From Lineus longissimus (taxonomy: Eukaryota > Nemertea > Pilidiophora > Heteronemertea > Lineidae), in the NCBI RefSeq assembly GCF_910592395.1, contig NC_088313.1:1554501-1618500 (forward strand): DNA of 64,000 nt. Reading direction: 5' to 3'. Under the pieces are notes generated by a model. It was not told the origin of the DNA. It did not search any database and saw nothing but the letters and a program-made list of their open reading frames with translations. Numbering within the stretch: the first letter of the stretch is position 1; the number at the start of each line of letters is the position of its first letter. This document shows, piece by piece, positions 45,487 to 56,658 of the stretch. The translations under genes were made by a program, and so were the position numbers.

Positions 45487-47438
45487 CAAATGGATTCCGC
45501 GGTGACGTCACGGCTTTTCCAAGATGGCGCTGCATACTGTAAACAAACTCGATCCACGGCCAAGGTAAAATCAAGTCATCAAATAATGTTAGATTTTTCG
45601 CAACAAATTAGAGTTATTAGTACTTTTCTGCTTTGAAATATGTCTTCAGACAATAAGTTATCATTTGAATAATGAAAAGTGCTGTTTTGATGGGGAAAAA
45701 TAAGGTTTTTAAAACCAAATAGCCGGGCACCGATCTTCCAAAATTAGCGATGGCTTCAAAACAGTCTCCCAGATATGGGGCAATCTCTTCATTATCATAA
45801 TGGGATTTGGAGGCGTGTTTACAGATTTTACAAGTTCGAGACCTGTAGGACCTAAAACTCGCATAGATCCCAATAGATCCCCTCTATTTTTCGAGTTAGC
45901 GCCCCTGTAAGATCATGCATTTTCGGACACTAGAACGAAATCTTCCTGCGGATATCGCAGTTTCGGTGATGATTTAAGGAGAAATTGACTGTTCTTAGAG
46001 TTGTATGGGACAGAAATGAGTTCATATTTCATGAATACATGAATATATTATGATATGGGCGAGCTTCTAAGTCAAAACAATAACAATCTCAACTGCATCT
46101 CTACCGTGTATCGCATAGTGCATTGCCTAGTGTATTTCGTAGTGTATTTTAGCGGAGACATTATTTCCGCACTTTGGCCACGCGAAAGGTCTTTTTTATT
46201 CGTGGAAGTTAATCTGCTCTGTAAATTTTATTTTACACAGGAAGAATCCATACTAGGTATTGCAATATTTCATGTCTATTGGTGTTTTTGTGTACAGGAG
46301 AGCACCAGACAGTGAGACGAGCACCAGACAGTGAAAAGTTCGAGACCTGTAGGACCTAAAACTCGCATAGATCCCAATAGATCCCCTCTATTTTTCGAGT
46401 TAGCGCCCCTGTAAGATCATGCATTTTCGGACACTAGAACGAAATCTTCCTGCGGATATCGCAGTTTCGGTGATGATTTAAGGAGAAATTGACTGTTCTT
46501 AGAGTTGTATGGGACAGAAATGAGTTCATACTTCATGAATACATGAATATATTATGATATGGGCGGGCTTCTAAGTCAAAACAATAACAATCTCAACTGC
46601 ATCTCTACCGTGTATCGCATAGTGCATTGCCTAGTGTATTTCGTAGTGTATTTTAGCGGAGACATTATTTCCGCACTTTGGCCACGCGAAAGGTCTTTTT
46701 TATTCGTGGAAGTTAATCTGCTCTGTAAATTTTATTTTACACAGGAAGAATCCATACTAGGTATTGCAATATTTCATGTCTATTGGTGTTTTTGTGTACA
46801 GGAGAGCACCAGACAGTGAGACGAGCACCAGACAGTGAAAAGTTCGAGACCTGTAGGACCTAAAACTCGCATAGATCCCAATAGATCCCCTCTATTTTTC
46901 GAGTTAGCGCCCCTGTAAGATCATGCATTTTCGGACACTAGAACGAAATCTTCCTGCGGATATCGCAGTTTCGGTGATGATTTAAGGAGAAATTGACTGT
47001 TCTTAGAGTTGTATGGGACAGAAATGAGTTCATACTTCATGAATACATGAATATATTATGATATGGGCGGGCTTCTAAGTCAAAACAATAACAATCTCAA
47101 CTGCATCTCTACCGTGTATCGCATAGTGCATTGCCTAGTGTATTTCGTAGTGTATTTTAGCGGAGACATTATTTCCGCACTTTGGCCACGCGAAAGGTCT
47201 TTTTTATTCGTGGAAGTTAATCTGCTCTGTAAATTTTATTTTACACAGGAAGAATCCATACTAGGTATTGCAATATTTCATGTCTATTGGTGTTTTTGTG
47301 TACAGGAGAGCACCAGACAGTGAGACGTGAGGATGTGTTCAGTGCTGGTGCTGTCAGTAGACTGAATCTGATTGGCCATAGCGATCAGTAATATGGGATG
47401 TGATCACGTGATGTGACGTCACTGCGGTATCCTCCTTG
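45487..47438. mobile_element. 950-bp Mutator-like transposon, copy C, with internal triplication
   Basis: The right end is intact (CCTCCTTG) and the left end has mutated to caaatggattccgcgg. The 9-bp target is ATCCATTAC on the left (45478-45486) and ATCCACTAC on the right (47439-47447). Total length is 1952 bp because a 504-bp internal segment occurs three times in tandem; without two units it would be about 944 bp. It sits at the same spacer position as copy B. The repeated 86-codon frames (starts 46055, 46559, 47063) are copies of one short frame of no known family. Confidence 0.9.
45832..47343. repeat. 504-bp tandem triplication inside transposon copy C
   Basis: Units start at about 45832, 46336 and 46840, each beginning aagttcgagacctgtaggac. 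At each internal junction the motif gagcaccagacagtga occurs twice, suggesting the duplication used this short homology. Units differ by only a few bases: unit 1 has cgagctt and catatttcat where units 2 and 3 have cgggctt and catacttcat. Units 2 and 3 are therefore the most recent pair. Confidence 0.95.
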
Positions 47439-47633
47439 ATCCACTACATGTACATGTAGCAAGGCCCAATCCCTCTAGCCTGATCATTAGCGTTGTGTGT
47501 AATTGCGGTCGGGTATTAGAAGTTCCTATGAGAATTGCAGATTTGCCTGAGTTTGGTATACAACCGCATGTACATTATGCATGTGTTAAGAAAAGGAAAG
47601 GTAGGAGAAGCTTGTTCATACCTTGATGGTCGT

Positions 47634-48659
47634 CTATTTTGAACCAATTAGCTTCGCGAGGCAGTGACGAAACCTCCTGTTTGAGATGAAATAGGCTACA
47701 AAATTTGCCCCTGAGTCAAAAACTACTAAAAGTAACCCAGTTTTTTTTATGTAGTTATAAAATGGATCGTCCGCAGAGAACACGACACCGGCCAGAATTG
47801 CAATCTGGTCGAGAGTTGTCGGGGTCTCGCAAATAGTAAAGAGGAGCCCAACGGAAAGGACCATAAATATAGCCTGTGTTTGATCTTGGTCAGTCTTTTT
47901 CAGACCAGATCCCTCCATCATCATTGCCCGTTTTCTAGCGGCCAGTTTCATAACGATCAGCAAGGCAATGTTTAATGTATAGATGAGGAACAGCGGACCC
48001 AACGACACGAAACTGATGTAGGTTATCTTCCCCTGAAGGGAATCCCAGTACGGCGGATATAGACCATCTTCGAAGCGACCACTGCATGGGCTCCAACGTA
48101 CGCCTATTCTGAGCCCCAAAGCCCAGAACTTTGGTAAATTACAAAGAATAGAAAACACTCCTATAAAAACAACAGCTTTCCCCAAATTTCTGTTGGTGCA
48201 GTGAGATTTAGACCAAAGCGGAAAAAGTATGTTGAGGAACCTCTCAAACGTTAGCAAAATAACCAGGCAGTTTCTTGTCTGAAGCGTCATTAAATAAAAC
48301 GGTAGCGAAGAGAAGAATATCATTACGCCTATATTTGAGTCTGCTTCACCAAATATGACATCTGGAGTGGCAATATAAACCGTCAAGTGGCGGATGAAGA
48401 AGTAAATGAGGCACACAACGAGAAAGCAAAGGTCACTTCCGGCGATTATGCGCAGCAGAAAGATGGTTGTAGAGTTACTGCGCATCTCTCGCATGCGTAG
48501 AACGACGAGATTGAGGATATTCAAAGCTATTCCGATGATAGCGATTGGTGTAATTCCGCAAGTGTACAAGAAGAACACGTCAGCATAGACCTTTATGTAA
48601 GGACATCCTGGTGGCATCTTTGAGGTCAGCTCCATTTTAAAATGGTCTGTACTTGCCAT
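47634..48659 (-). CDS. Array GPCR copy 9, class A peptide-type receptor
   Basis: 341 codons, ATG at 48657-48659. It is copy-6-like in the C-terminal half (SLQGKIT in ECL2, GLKKT, NYIKKTG in ECL3). Private changes are R22I in the N terminus, N75S directly before D76, W131C in TM3, A206D in ECL2, L265F in TM6 and the DQIAILAG block. The ECL3 sequon is absent. Loss of the TM3 Trp and the Asn before D2.50 makes this the most diverged open copy at usually conserved positions, but no stop or indel is present. It is the last unit at the upstream end of the array. Confidence 0.92.
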   Translation of the reverse strand: MASTDHFKMELTSKMPPGCPYIKVYADVFFLYTCGITPIAIIGIALNILNLVVLRMREMRSNSTTIFLLRIIAGSDLCFLVVCLIYFFIRHLTVYIATPDVIFGEADSNIGVMIFFSSLPFYLMTLQTRNCLVILLTFERFLNILFPLWSKSHCTNRNLGKAVVFIGVFSILCNLPKFWALGLRIGVRWSPCSGRFEDGLYPPYWDSLQGKITYISFVSLGPLFLIYTLNIALLIVMKLAARKRAMMMEGSGLKKTDQDQTQAIFMVLSVGLLFTICETPTTLDQIAILAGVVFSADDPFYNYIKKTGLLLVVFDSGANFVAYFISNRRFRHCLAKLIGSK

Positions 48660-49556
48660 TTTGACTGCAAGCCCATGAAGTTTTCTCGCCACAAGTTTTC
48701 AAAATGTATTGCTTTGCTATAGATGCCAAACCTGCATTCTCGGTATATCCTTTTTCGACCAATTGACCAAGATTTGTTGTTCCTTGGGAACGAGCTGCAA
48801 CCCTTGGGCAATCCTTCAAGTACTCCTGTAATGCCTGCTGAAAACGACATCAAAATAAGAACGCTCTTAGTTGTTCGTTATATCCCGTTCCAATAATCAT
48901 AACGACAGCACGACGTATACAGCAATATCTAACATGAAAACTATATGTGTCATTGCTGGTCTGTTGATAATTGGCAACAAAAAACCAACAACATCAACGC
49001 AGTAAGGTATCTCGATCAGTGTTGACTGAGGCTAGGTTCAAGTTTCGCGTTATATTTCATCTGCACGTTTTTGTAAGAAACTGACATTGTAAAAACCACA
49101 ATATTATTATCAATGCAATATACATATGTGGCAAGGATTTGTATTATCCATTAGATGTATGTAGCAAGGCCCAATCCCTCTAGCCTAATCATTAGCCTTG
49201 TGTGTTGCGGTCAGCCTACTAACAAGTACATGTAGTATAGTCAATATAGATATCAATGTCTGGCTGAGATGCTGAACGAATCAAAGTAACTCTTGGGTGA
49301 TATAATGACCTGTCCTATGTTCGAAGATATTGGAGTGGGATCGCTTCACAATGTACATGTATAAGCAAACTAAAAAGCTAATGATATATTTTGTGGTTTA
49401 ATAGTGGCACGGATTTGTATCATCCATTACATACATGTAGCTAGGTCCAATCCCTCTAGCAAAATTACTAGCGGTGTGTGTTGCGGCCAGCCTGCTAACA
49501 TGTATATACTGCCGGTGGTACACTACCAACAAATCTCTAGGAAATCAAAAGAGAAA
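48660..49556. other. 5' flank of the last array gene and duplicated array edge
   Basis: The unit's 5' flank continues to about 49140, then a partial 3' flank (gcaaggcccaatccctctag ... gtgttgcggtcag) without a gene. About 49248-49330 repeats the left border at about 28780-28860 (atgtctggctgagatgctga). About 49405-49490 holds another degraded 3' flank (ggcacggatttgtatcatcc, gtgttgcggccag). These stubs mark old array boundaries. Confidence 0.7.
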
Positions 49557-49800
49557 GGAAGTGACTACTTGGCAAGCCCGGCTTACCAAACAGCGACTTT
49601 TTCTTGTCCTGAATGGAGAGCCGAACTCATTAATATTAAAGTAAAGTCTCCAGCTCGCCAAAGAGGGTAGATTTTTTACCTGTTTTGCAAGCCCGGCTGG
49701 CCGAACAGGGTGGCTTTTTAGTGCTGTTTGGCAAGCGGCTCTCCAAACAGGACAAAAAAAGATGCCTGTTCGGCGAGCGGCTTGCCAAATAGACCCGGCC
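49557..49800 (-). mobile_element. GGCAAGC-rich transposon, short inverted copy outside the array
   Basis: 244 bp, inverse orientation to P1 and P2. It starts ggaagtgactacttggcaag and ends ttgccaaatagacccggcc. It is flanked by a perfect 9-bp direct repeat AAAGAGAAA (49548-49556 and 49801-49809). It lacks the middle of the 539-bp form but keeps both ends and the GGCAAGC palindromes. It is an independent insertion that confirms the family's ends and its 9-bp duplication. Confidence 0.9.
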
Positions 49801-49809
49801 AAAGAGAAA

Positions 49810-52800
49810 ACACCTCGTATTTGGGCATGAAATAGGCACGAGTGGTAGAACCCAGTAGCACATTTTTCAAGGAATTGTCACCATACAACTTCAGGTATTG
49901 GTCGTCTTGCCTGACCTTACGAGGGTGGAGCTAACATGTGGGATAAAATGCGAGGCGGCAGTCGAGGTTTTGTGCAAAATTGCATATTCTCTACTCGATC
50001 GTACAGTGCCGTTTGTGGTCTTCTCCTCAGATCACTGGGGGTGATTCGTTCGAAGCCAATTAGACGATTTTGATGATGTTCCATAATGCAGTTAGTGCAA
50101 TTTCGTACAACTTGAGGATGATACCCATCATCCATTACGGTCTGGTGCAGTGACAAATTAGACTAATTATATCCCTAGATGAGAGATGCTGCATGTCATC
50201 GGATGCTGGTAGGGCGCGGGATCAGCCCAATTAAGGAAAGTTGATCAGATGGGTATCAATGATAGCAGGGGGCATTATATGGGGAGCCAAATGACATGCG
50301 CCGAATTTCACTATTTATAGAAAAGTATGAATTTTTAACTCTTAAAGTTGAAGACATTTTCTTATACATATGGCCACCGAATAAGCACTCGCCTCATATA
50401 TTTTTAGCGCTGCAATGAAAAGATCTTTCTTCGTACATGCAGAAGTTCATAAGCATGATCTAGTGAATCAAACTACCTTTTTTCGAAAAGTTATGTCGGA
50501 GTACAGTTACTATAATAAGTACTCTAACGCAGGGAGTATAGAAGCATATCATTACTTTCACAAGGTTGGAGACGACACTTCTCAAAGGAGAGCTTCGTGA
50601 TTGGTCTATAAGGTCACAGAGTGGTGAGCAAATAGATTCCTTTCAGTGTCAGTATCGAATCGATATCCGATACCTAGTCAATAATAAGTAACTGTTGGTG
50701 TAATATGATAGACTATCAATCGGTTTGACATGCCATATCAAAGAGTCGGAAACATATTCATTTCTTGTCAACAGCGCCCGTGGATGCATCCTCGAATACC
50801 GGAGTCAATCGCAGTCCTCCCCTCGCACACTTTTGGCCGTTGATGCCGAGTGTTGGCCCGAGGTTTAGGATGCGCCCAATGCGAACTAGTGATAACTTCT
50901 GAGGTATGGGGGTGGGATCCTGTGTTCGATGAAAATGCAGGAGTTGACCCGTTCGACTAGTATTTAGTGTCGATCCCAAGCCCATCAATCCTTAACTTTC
51001 GAATAGAAAATACAAATAAGATGACCTGCTCTTAGAAAATCTTCAACTTGCACTCTTGACTCAGTCTCCTGGGAATACATTTGAAAATCTAATTGATAAA
51101 CACCAGCGCGTTATTTCTTTGTATACATTCGCACTTTGTTTACACTGCGAGTTGAACTGGACAAGTGTTGTATTCCGAAGTATCCATGTCCTTTGTGTGT
51201 GATATCCCACGGACAATGTGCAGCAAGAAAAGGCCAACACGGCCTGAGACAGACCCACAGCATATCTCACTTCATGTTGACCAAACATATCGCCATATTC
51301 ATTACTAATATCATTACAGAAAGTACAAGCTGCTTCGGCAGTCTAACTTGAAACAAATTATGGTTTCTCATCAATGAGCTGCCGTGGCTTTGCAAGAACA
51401 AGCTGGGCTATTATACCAACTCCACGGGGACCTAACCAAATGAAAATTACTAGCATTCCCGAATAATAGGATTCACACCAGGTGCGGTTTTGTGGCGAAG
51501 GTTGTTAGCATGTTTTAAAGTATTCTCGCAAACTGAGGGAAGACATTTGTCTAGGGAGTGCTAACCTGTATGTTAGTTGGTTAATTTCCGAACTATGGCT
51601 AATCAAATTTTCTAGAAATCTTTACTTCAGCAACAGTTTTACTGAGTAAATTTATGACTCCCGGTGCAGGTGAATCCTATAAGCTGTATACATCAAACCC
51701 GCCGTCTTGCATCTTTAACATGATATATGACAAGATGTATGAAGATGTAGGTGAGTTAAGATAAAAAACAGAAATGCTCCCCAAATGCTAACACGCCACG
51801 CTATTTCAAACTGTCCTCTCTCCTTCTAATAGAAACTACTGCTCCCGTGTCTGCATGCAAGCACATCAAATGGACGAAATGTCAGTGAAGCTTCCCATCC
51901 CGGCCACCCATATTTTGTTGACATATATATGTCGAACTTACTGGCTCTGTAATGAAAATGATCAGATGAAGTTGGGGAACGTTATTGGTCAGTAGACCAG
52001 AGTCAACTCCCTCAGCGGGAATTCATGGAGACAGTCTAGACACCAACTGACCGTGTCACATCCGGGACCGCCGATGTAACAAATCATGCGAGCAAGGACG
52101 TCATTAGGGATTCATGTTCAACTCTTAACCCATCTAGCCATTGTCAGTGTTCATTAAGGAAATCAATAATCTCCGCGAATCTTGAAACTATTCCTCGAAT
52201 GATAGAGCAATCTAATGCCAATATCACCCTCAGCGTTGTTCGGCTGCTCGACCCCGTCACACGAACCACGTCCCTCTCTACAAGCGGTATCTCGAACATT
52301 TACCGGAAAAGGCAGATTTCCTGTCACAGATGTTTCAAAGTATATTCTGTCAAATTGATACAAAAATGCAGTTACAGTCATAGAAGTTGTAACTTTGACG
52401 AGTTTTGTCATACAGTTATGGGAACGTTCTGGAATCATCTGCTTGTTCTTGCATTTAATATGCATGGAAGACAGTGATGGTCTATCAACAGCTTCCTGAT
52501 GAGAATGGAAAATGACTTAATTTGCCAACTTTTGATGACAATTTGGCAACCAAAATGTTAAGCACAGAATAGATTGGGTTATATGGACAAGAGTGTGGAA
52601 GCATGTCAAGATAATGATGCGTGCGGAAAGAGTGTTTAGATGTATAAGGAGTTCTTGACCAACACTTCAGAAGATATTAAATTTTGTCACAGGTTAAGTG
52701 TTCGTTATTGAAGACTTGCCACACGCATGTACGCTTTTTGATTAACACTTATCATAGCGAGATATATATAAAGCGACAGAATGATTCCAGAAATATTGTA

Positions 52801-55800
52801 CATGTGCATACTATACGTCCATATCTGATTTAATGACTGCAACAAAGGCTATCGAATTGGCCATAACGGGCAAAACACAACATCCAGTGACTTGAAATCG
52901 TTACAAATCATGACATTTTCATCCCACACTTGGCAGAAAGATATAGATGGTCGAACAGCGTGACTGATATATCAATACATAGTGTAATCCAACTTGTAGA
53001 ACACAAACAAATCAAACGAACCCCTTTCACTTTCTCCCATTAGAAAACTGTCAATTTTTTTAAAAATGGGCAAAATATTTTGGGAATAGATGCGGCTAAT
53101 AGGCCAAAGCAGACGTATATCACGGATGTACGCAACTTTCGGGTCCCACAGATCCATTATTCTAAAGGTTTATATGACCTCTTTTGATTATCTCGATATA
53201 ATGGCACGGATAAACAAGCGGCATGACGTCTCATTCCTCTCCTTTATATCCATTAAAACTGGCAACACCCCCGCTGACGCCCCTAGCATGAACGAAAGTG
53301 CCATCCGTCAATTGGATCCGAAATTGTCATGAAAATCTCCCTCACATTTCCTTTCAGAGCAAAATGTTCTTGTACATTTAGTTAATCATTTGGCACCCAG
53401 GGGCGACGTTACACTGCATAATTGAATACTGTGGCAGTGCATGTATGACGGATTGCACATTAAATTAGCGACGGAAATGGAAATTTATATGGCGTACTTC
53501 GGTATATGATACACTTATGAAAGCATAGACATTTTATCGTGCACTATTTTAATTGAAATTGTGATGAAATTAACGAAGGAGAACCGTAAAGGTCATTATT
53601 GGTAAACAAGAGATATAAATCAACATGGATTGTCTACGTCTGACTTGAAGAACTGTAGTAATATCATCATGATACTACAATAAACTTATTGCAAATGAGC
53701 GAATCTCCATTTAGAAAGAAAGCCACTGTCGCCCTACCCGAGAGCGAACAACACTATCAAAACCAGTGTTAAAGATGAAAATATCGGCCCAGAAACCACA
53801 TCTACTGTAAATCTGAAAACTTTCGCACATATTTTGCAGTTCGCGAAATTTTTTTTTTTAATTTCACAATTTTTTTTGGCTTACTACAAGTTTTCGCGGA
53901 TCGAGAACATGCGTGAAAATTTGGCTGTTTAAAGTTCAATAGAATATGGCGTATAAACAGTAGATTTGATATGTTCCAGTCAGGTCTTAATCGCGACATG
54001 AGTACCTTCTGAAGAATAGTTAGAGACTTTTTTGTGGGACCAATCAGCCACAGTGGTTGAGCACACTACAAAATATGATCAAATATATCTGAAAAAAATT
54101 GATTATAAAAAAGGTCCTACCTGGTTCACCCCATGGTACAACTCCCGTCACCAAGCCAAGCAGATAGATCCCCAGAAGAGCCCGGTCAATGGGCTTCCAC
54201 CGCATCCTTGCCTCTGAGAATGTCCAAGCGAAATGAATCGGTTACATCCTACTTGGAAATCCGTAGTGTTTCGATCCACACTTCGTATGAATGTCTGATG
54301 TTATCCTCAGGTCTTGGCAGCTACTCAGACTATCTGAAAGAATCGAGTCACGACATGTAGCAAAGAAGCAGCATGATACTAATGTAGGAGAAAGGAACAA
54401 AAAGGACTTGTAGAAATGATATGGTCATCACAACCACTTGTTGACAAAAAGAGTAACTTATCACGAAATCTGAAAAAGGCGGAAATTGACCGGTTTCATA
54501 AGAAAAATTACAGAAATCCTTGTTCCGAAATCTGAAATAAGCAGAAAAGCACTAACTTCAGTGATATCCAAATATAAGTATGTGCTTTTGATATATTGAT
54601 ACAGATATATATAACATGGGCAGGCTGTTGATAATCCGTTTAGCCCTCAATCATCATGGCCTTGGCAATATAGCAGTCACGATTATACCTAACCATTCGC
54701 CCGGTGCTCCATTAAGAGCGGCGTTCTATTTTATCAGTTTACTTACTGATGTGTATAGATTTATGAATGGATAAATATTTGAAGTAATATGTGATATTTT
54801 GTACCGAGTGCCCGAGATGTGATAGTGAAGGAATAATAGCCTTATATCAATGCAAACTAGTCACGCGGGTGTTTTGTATTGATACGAGCACGTGTTTCCC
54901 TCAAAGCGATCGCCCGAAACGAATGAGAAAGTCTCCGATTCACGAGGCCAAGTGAAGGATGTCGTTGGGGCGATCGAGGCGTGCGGTTTCCTGGTCGGTT
55001 TTGTTCACCTTTCCAGGTAGACTATACGAGGTGGGCCGGAACCCCATGAAACTTTGATATTCATTCCTCAAATGTCTCACTGAGGTTGGTCAAGGGTTAT
55101 CAGGGCAAAATCCTGATGACATCTTCCCCACGAAACAGGTTTCGTGCGGGTCGTAAGGCCCATGGCCCAAACCTGCAAGGACAGATAACGTAAACTTGAT
55201 TAAAAATCCCTAAATTTTAAACAAAAGTGGCTCGTCAATATACATGTACATCACCACAAGCTAACCGACTCTAGTAACATATTTCATGAGACGAATGCTC
55301 AAGAAACATGACTCACTAACACAAGGGGAAGGTTTACAAACTCTTATGATAAGTTTGGAAAGCAGCCATCACTTGTAAATATGGTAAACCTACTTGCGTT
55401 TGAATACTAGATCGGGAGACCATTGTCTGACCTTTAGTAAAGAGTCGATACGTTATGGGCTATAAGTGATGTTTGCTCTTCCTACTTTATCGAAAGTAGC
55501 TTAAAGGTTTTGAAGAGGAATGTCGTTCCATCTCCTTCATCCTCTTATTCTGATGTCTCAATTCCGGATCTGCAAGAATGTTTGTTGGTACGAGTGAATT
55601 TATACTGGTATGACTTTTTGCATTCGTCTCATTTTGTACTTATCAGTTGGGTGCCCACGAGTTTCAGAAAAGGGTTTATAAACCCCAATGCAGACTATGC
55701 TGCCCTGAAAAGTGGATCAGTGTCGACGAATTTCGATCACGGAAAGACAGAATATTGACTTGACATGCTGATATCAGTTGTGGATGGTGAGTATCTGGCT

Positions 55801-56256
55801 CTTTGCTGGACCTGAAACCTGAAGCCCTTCATCAGCGACGTCCCTATCTGCTAATTGGTATCGAAACTGTAGGAATCAATCCATCTCTTATTGTCAAATT
55901 CGTTCTAGTTTGATAGAAAATATAGTACCGTGACGGAAGTGCGATTCCTTCTACGCTGAGCGTGGAACCAGCTCAGAGTTACTAATCTGGTAATTGACAT
56001 TACTTCGTGCCAAGAATATCTCCATCTCCTGATACGAAATCTCTAATTGATGAGGACCATTGTCTTGATAATGTCTATTGTAATCGGATAGAAAATCAGA
56101 TGCAGTGAATGGCTGAATGAGAGTAAGAACGAGAGGATTGAGTAAATTGGATGGCATTAATAAAACACGGTTCATTGTGTTGGAATAATGACTGGAGCTC
56201 CAGGTATCTTCCGTGAAGGCGAGAAGACGATGAATGAAAGACAGGTTTTTCTCGCT
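49810..56256. other. Long gene-free stretch, nothing recognised
   Basis: About 6.4 kb with frames of 109 codons or fewer, none with a recognisable domain. A near match to the left array border (ggatcagcccaattaaggaa) occurs near 50218. T-rich and A-rich runs with ttcgcgaaa near 53840-53905 resemble common hairpin repeats, but no ends could be set. Introns or UTRs of unrecognised genes cannot be excluded. Confidence 0.35.
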
Positions 56257-56658
56257 AATTTCGAGTTGAATGTGACGCAATCTAAATTGGGTCTCATATA
56301 AGTTTTGTCTAGTTGTGCCCTGGTGATCTAGTTAGCAATTTCGAGTTGAATGTGACGCAATCTAAATTGGGTCTCATATAAGTTTTGTCTAGTTGTGCCC
56401 TGGTGATCTAGTTAGCAATTTCGAGTTGAATGTGACGCAATTTAAATTGGGTCTCATATAAGTTTTGTCTAGTTGTGCCCTGGTGATCTAGTTAGCAATT
56501 TCGAGTTGAATGTGACGCGATCTAAATTGGGTCTCATATAAGTTTTGTCTAGTTGTGCCCTGGTGATCTAGTTAGCAATTTCGAGTTGAATGTGACGCAA
56601 TTTAAATTGGGTCTCATATAAGTTTTGTCTAGTTGTGCCCTGGTGATCTAGTTAGCAA
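56257..56658. repeat. 80-bp tandem repeat x 5
   Basis: Units begin (aatt)tcgagttgaatgtgacgc at 56261, 56341, 56421, 56501 and 56581 and end with gatctagttagc. Differences are limited to a C/T in aat(c/t)taaa and one A/G, so the array is young. The period of 80 is not a multiple of 3, so it is not coding. The first unit lies at the start of a 109-codon minus-strand frame, which is not considered real. Confidence 0.95.

Larger units (their letters stand above)
28890..49240 (-). repeat. Head-to-tail array of nine 1.7-kb units, each with one GPCR gene
   Basis: Stop codons lie at 29118, 30821, 33482, 35726, 37396, 40043, 41721, 43967 and 47634. After removing inserted elements the spacing is about 1.67-1.71 kb. 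Each unit has a conserved 3' flank (gtgttgcggtcgggt ... gagttgggtatacaac), a receptor gene, and a conserved 5' flank (gttgttccttgg ... gttggcaacaaaaaacc in outline ... aatattattatcaatgc). All genes point the same way. Three marked spacer types (539-bp insertion, P; a gactgatcga/cagggcccaatca variant, Q; a 950-bp insertion, R) occur in the order P Q R Q P R from 34.5 to 47.6 kb. Confidence 0.95.

Noticed and set aside
39482-47323. 86-87-codon frames repeated in the 950-bp transposon
   Set aside because: No family resemblance, broken in copy A by a 10-bp duplication, and present only because the element is repeated. Not supported as a gene.
29892-48588. Recurrent 60-64-codon plus-strand frames opposite the N-terminal part of each GPCR gene
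   Set aside because: They recur because the receptor gene recurs; they are antisense shadows of TM1-TM2 coding sequence with no independent signal.
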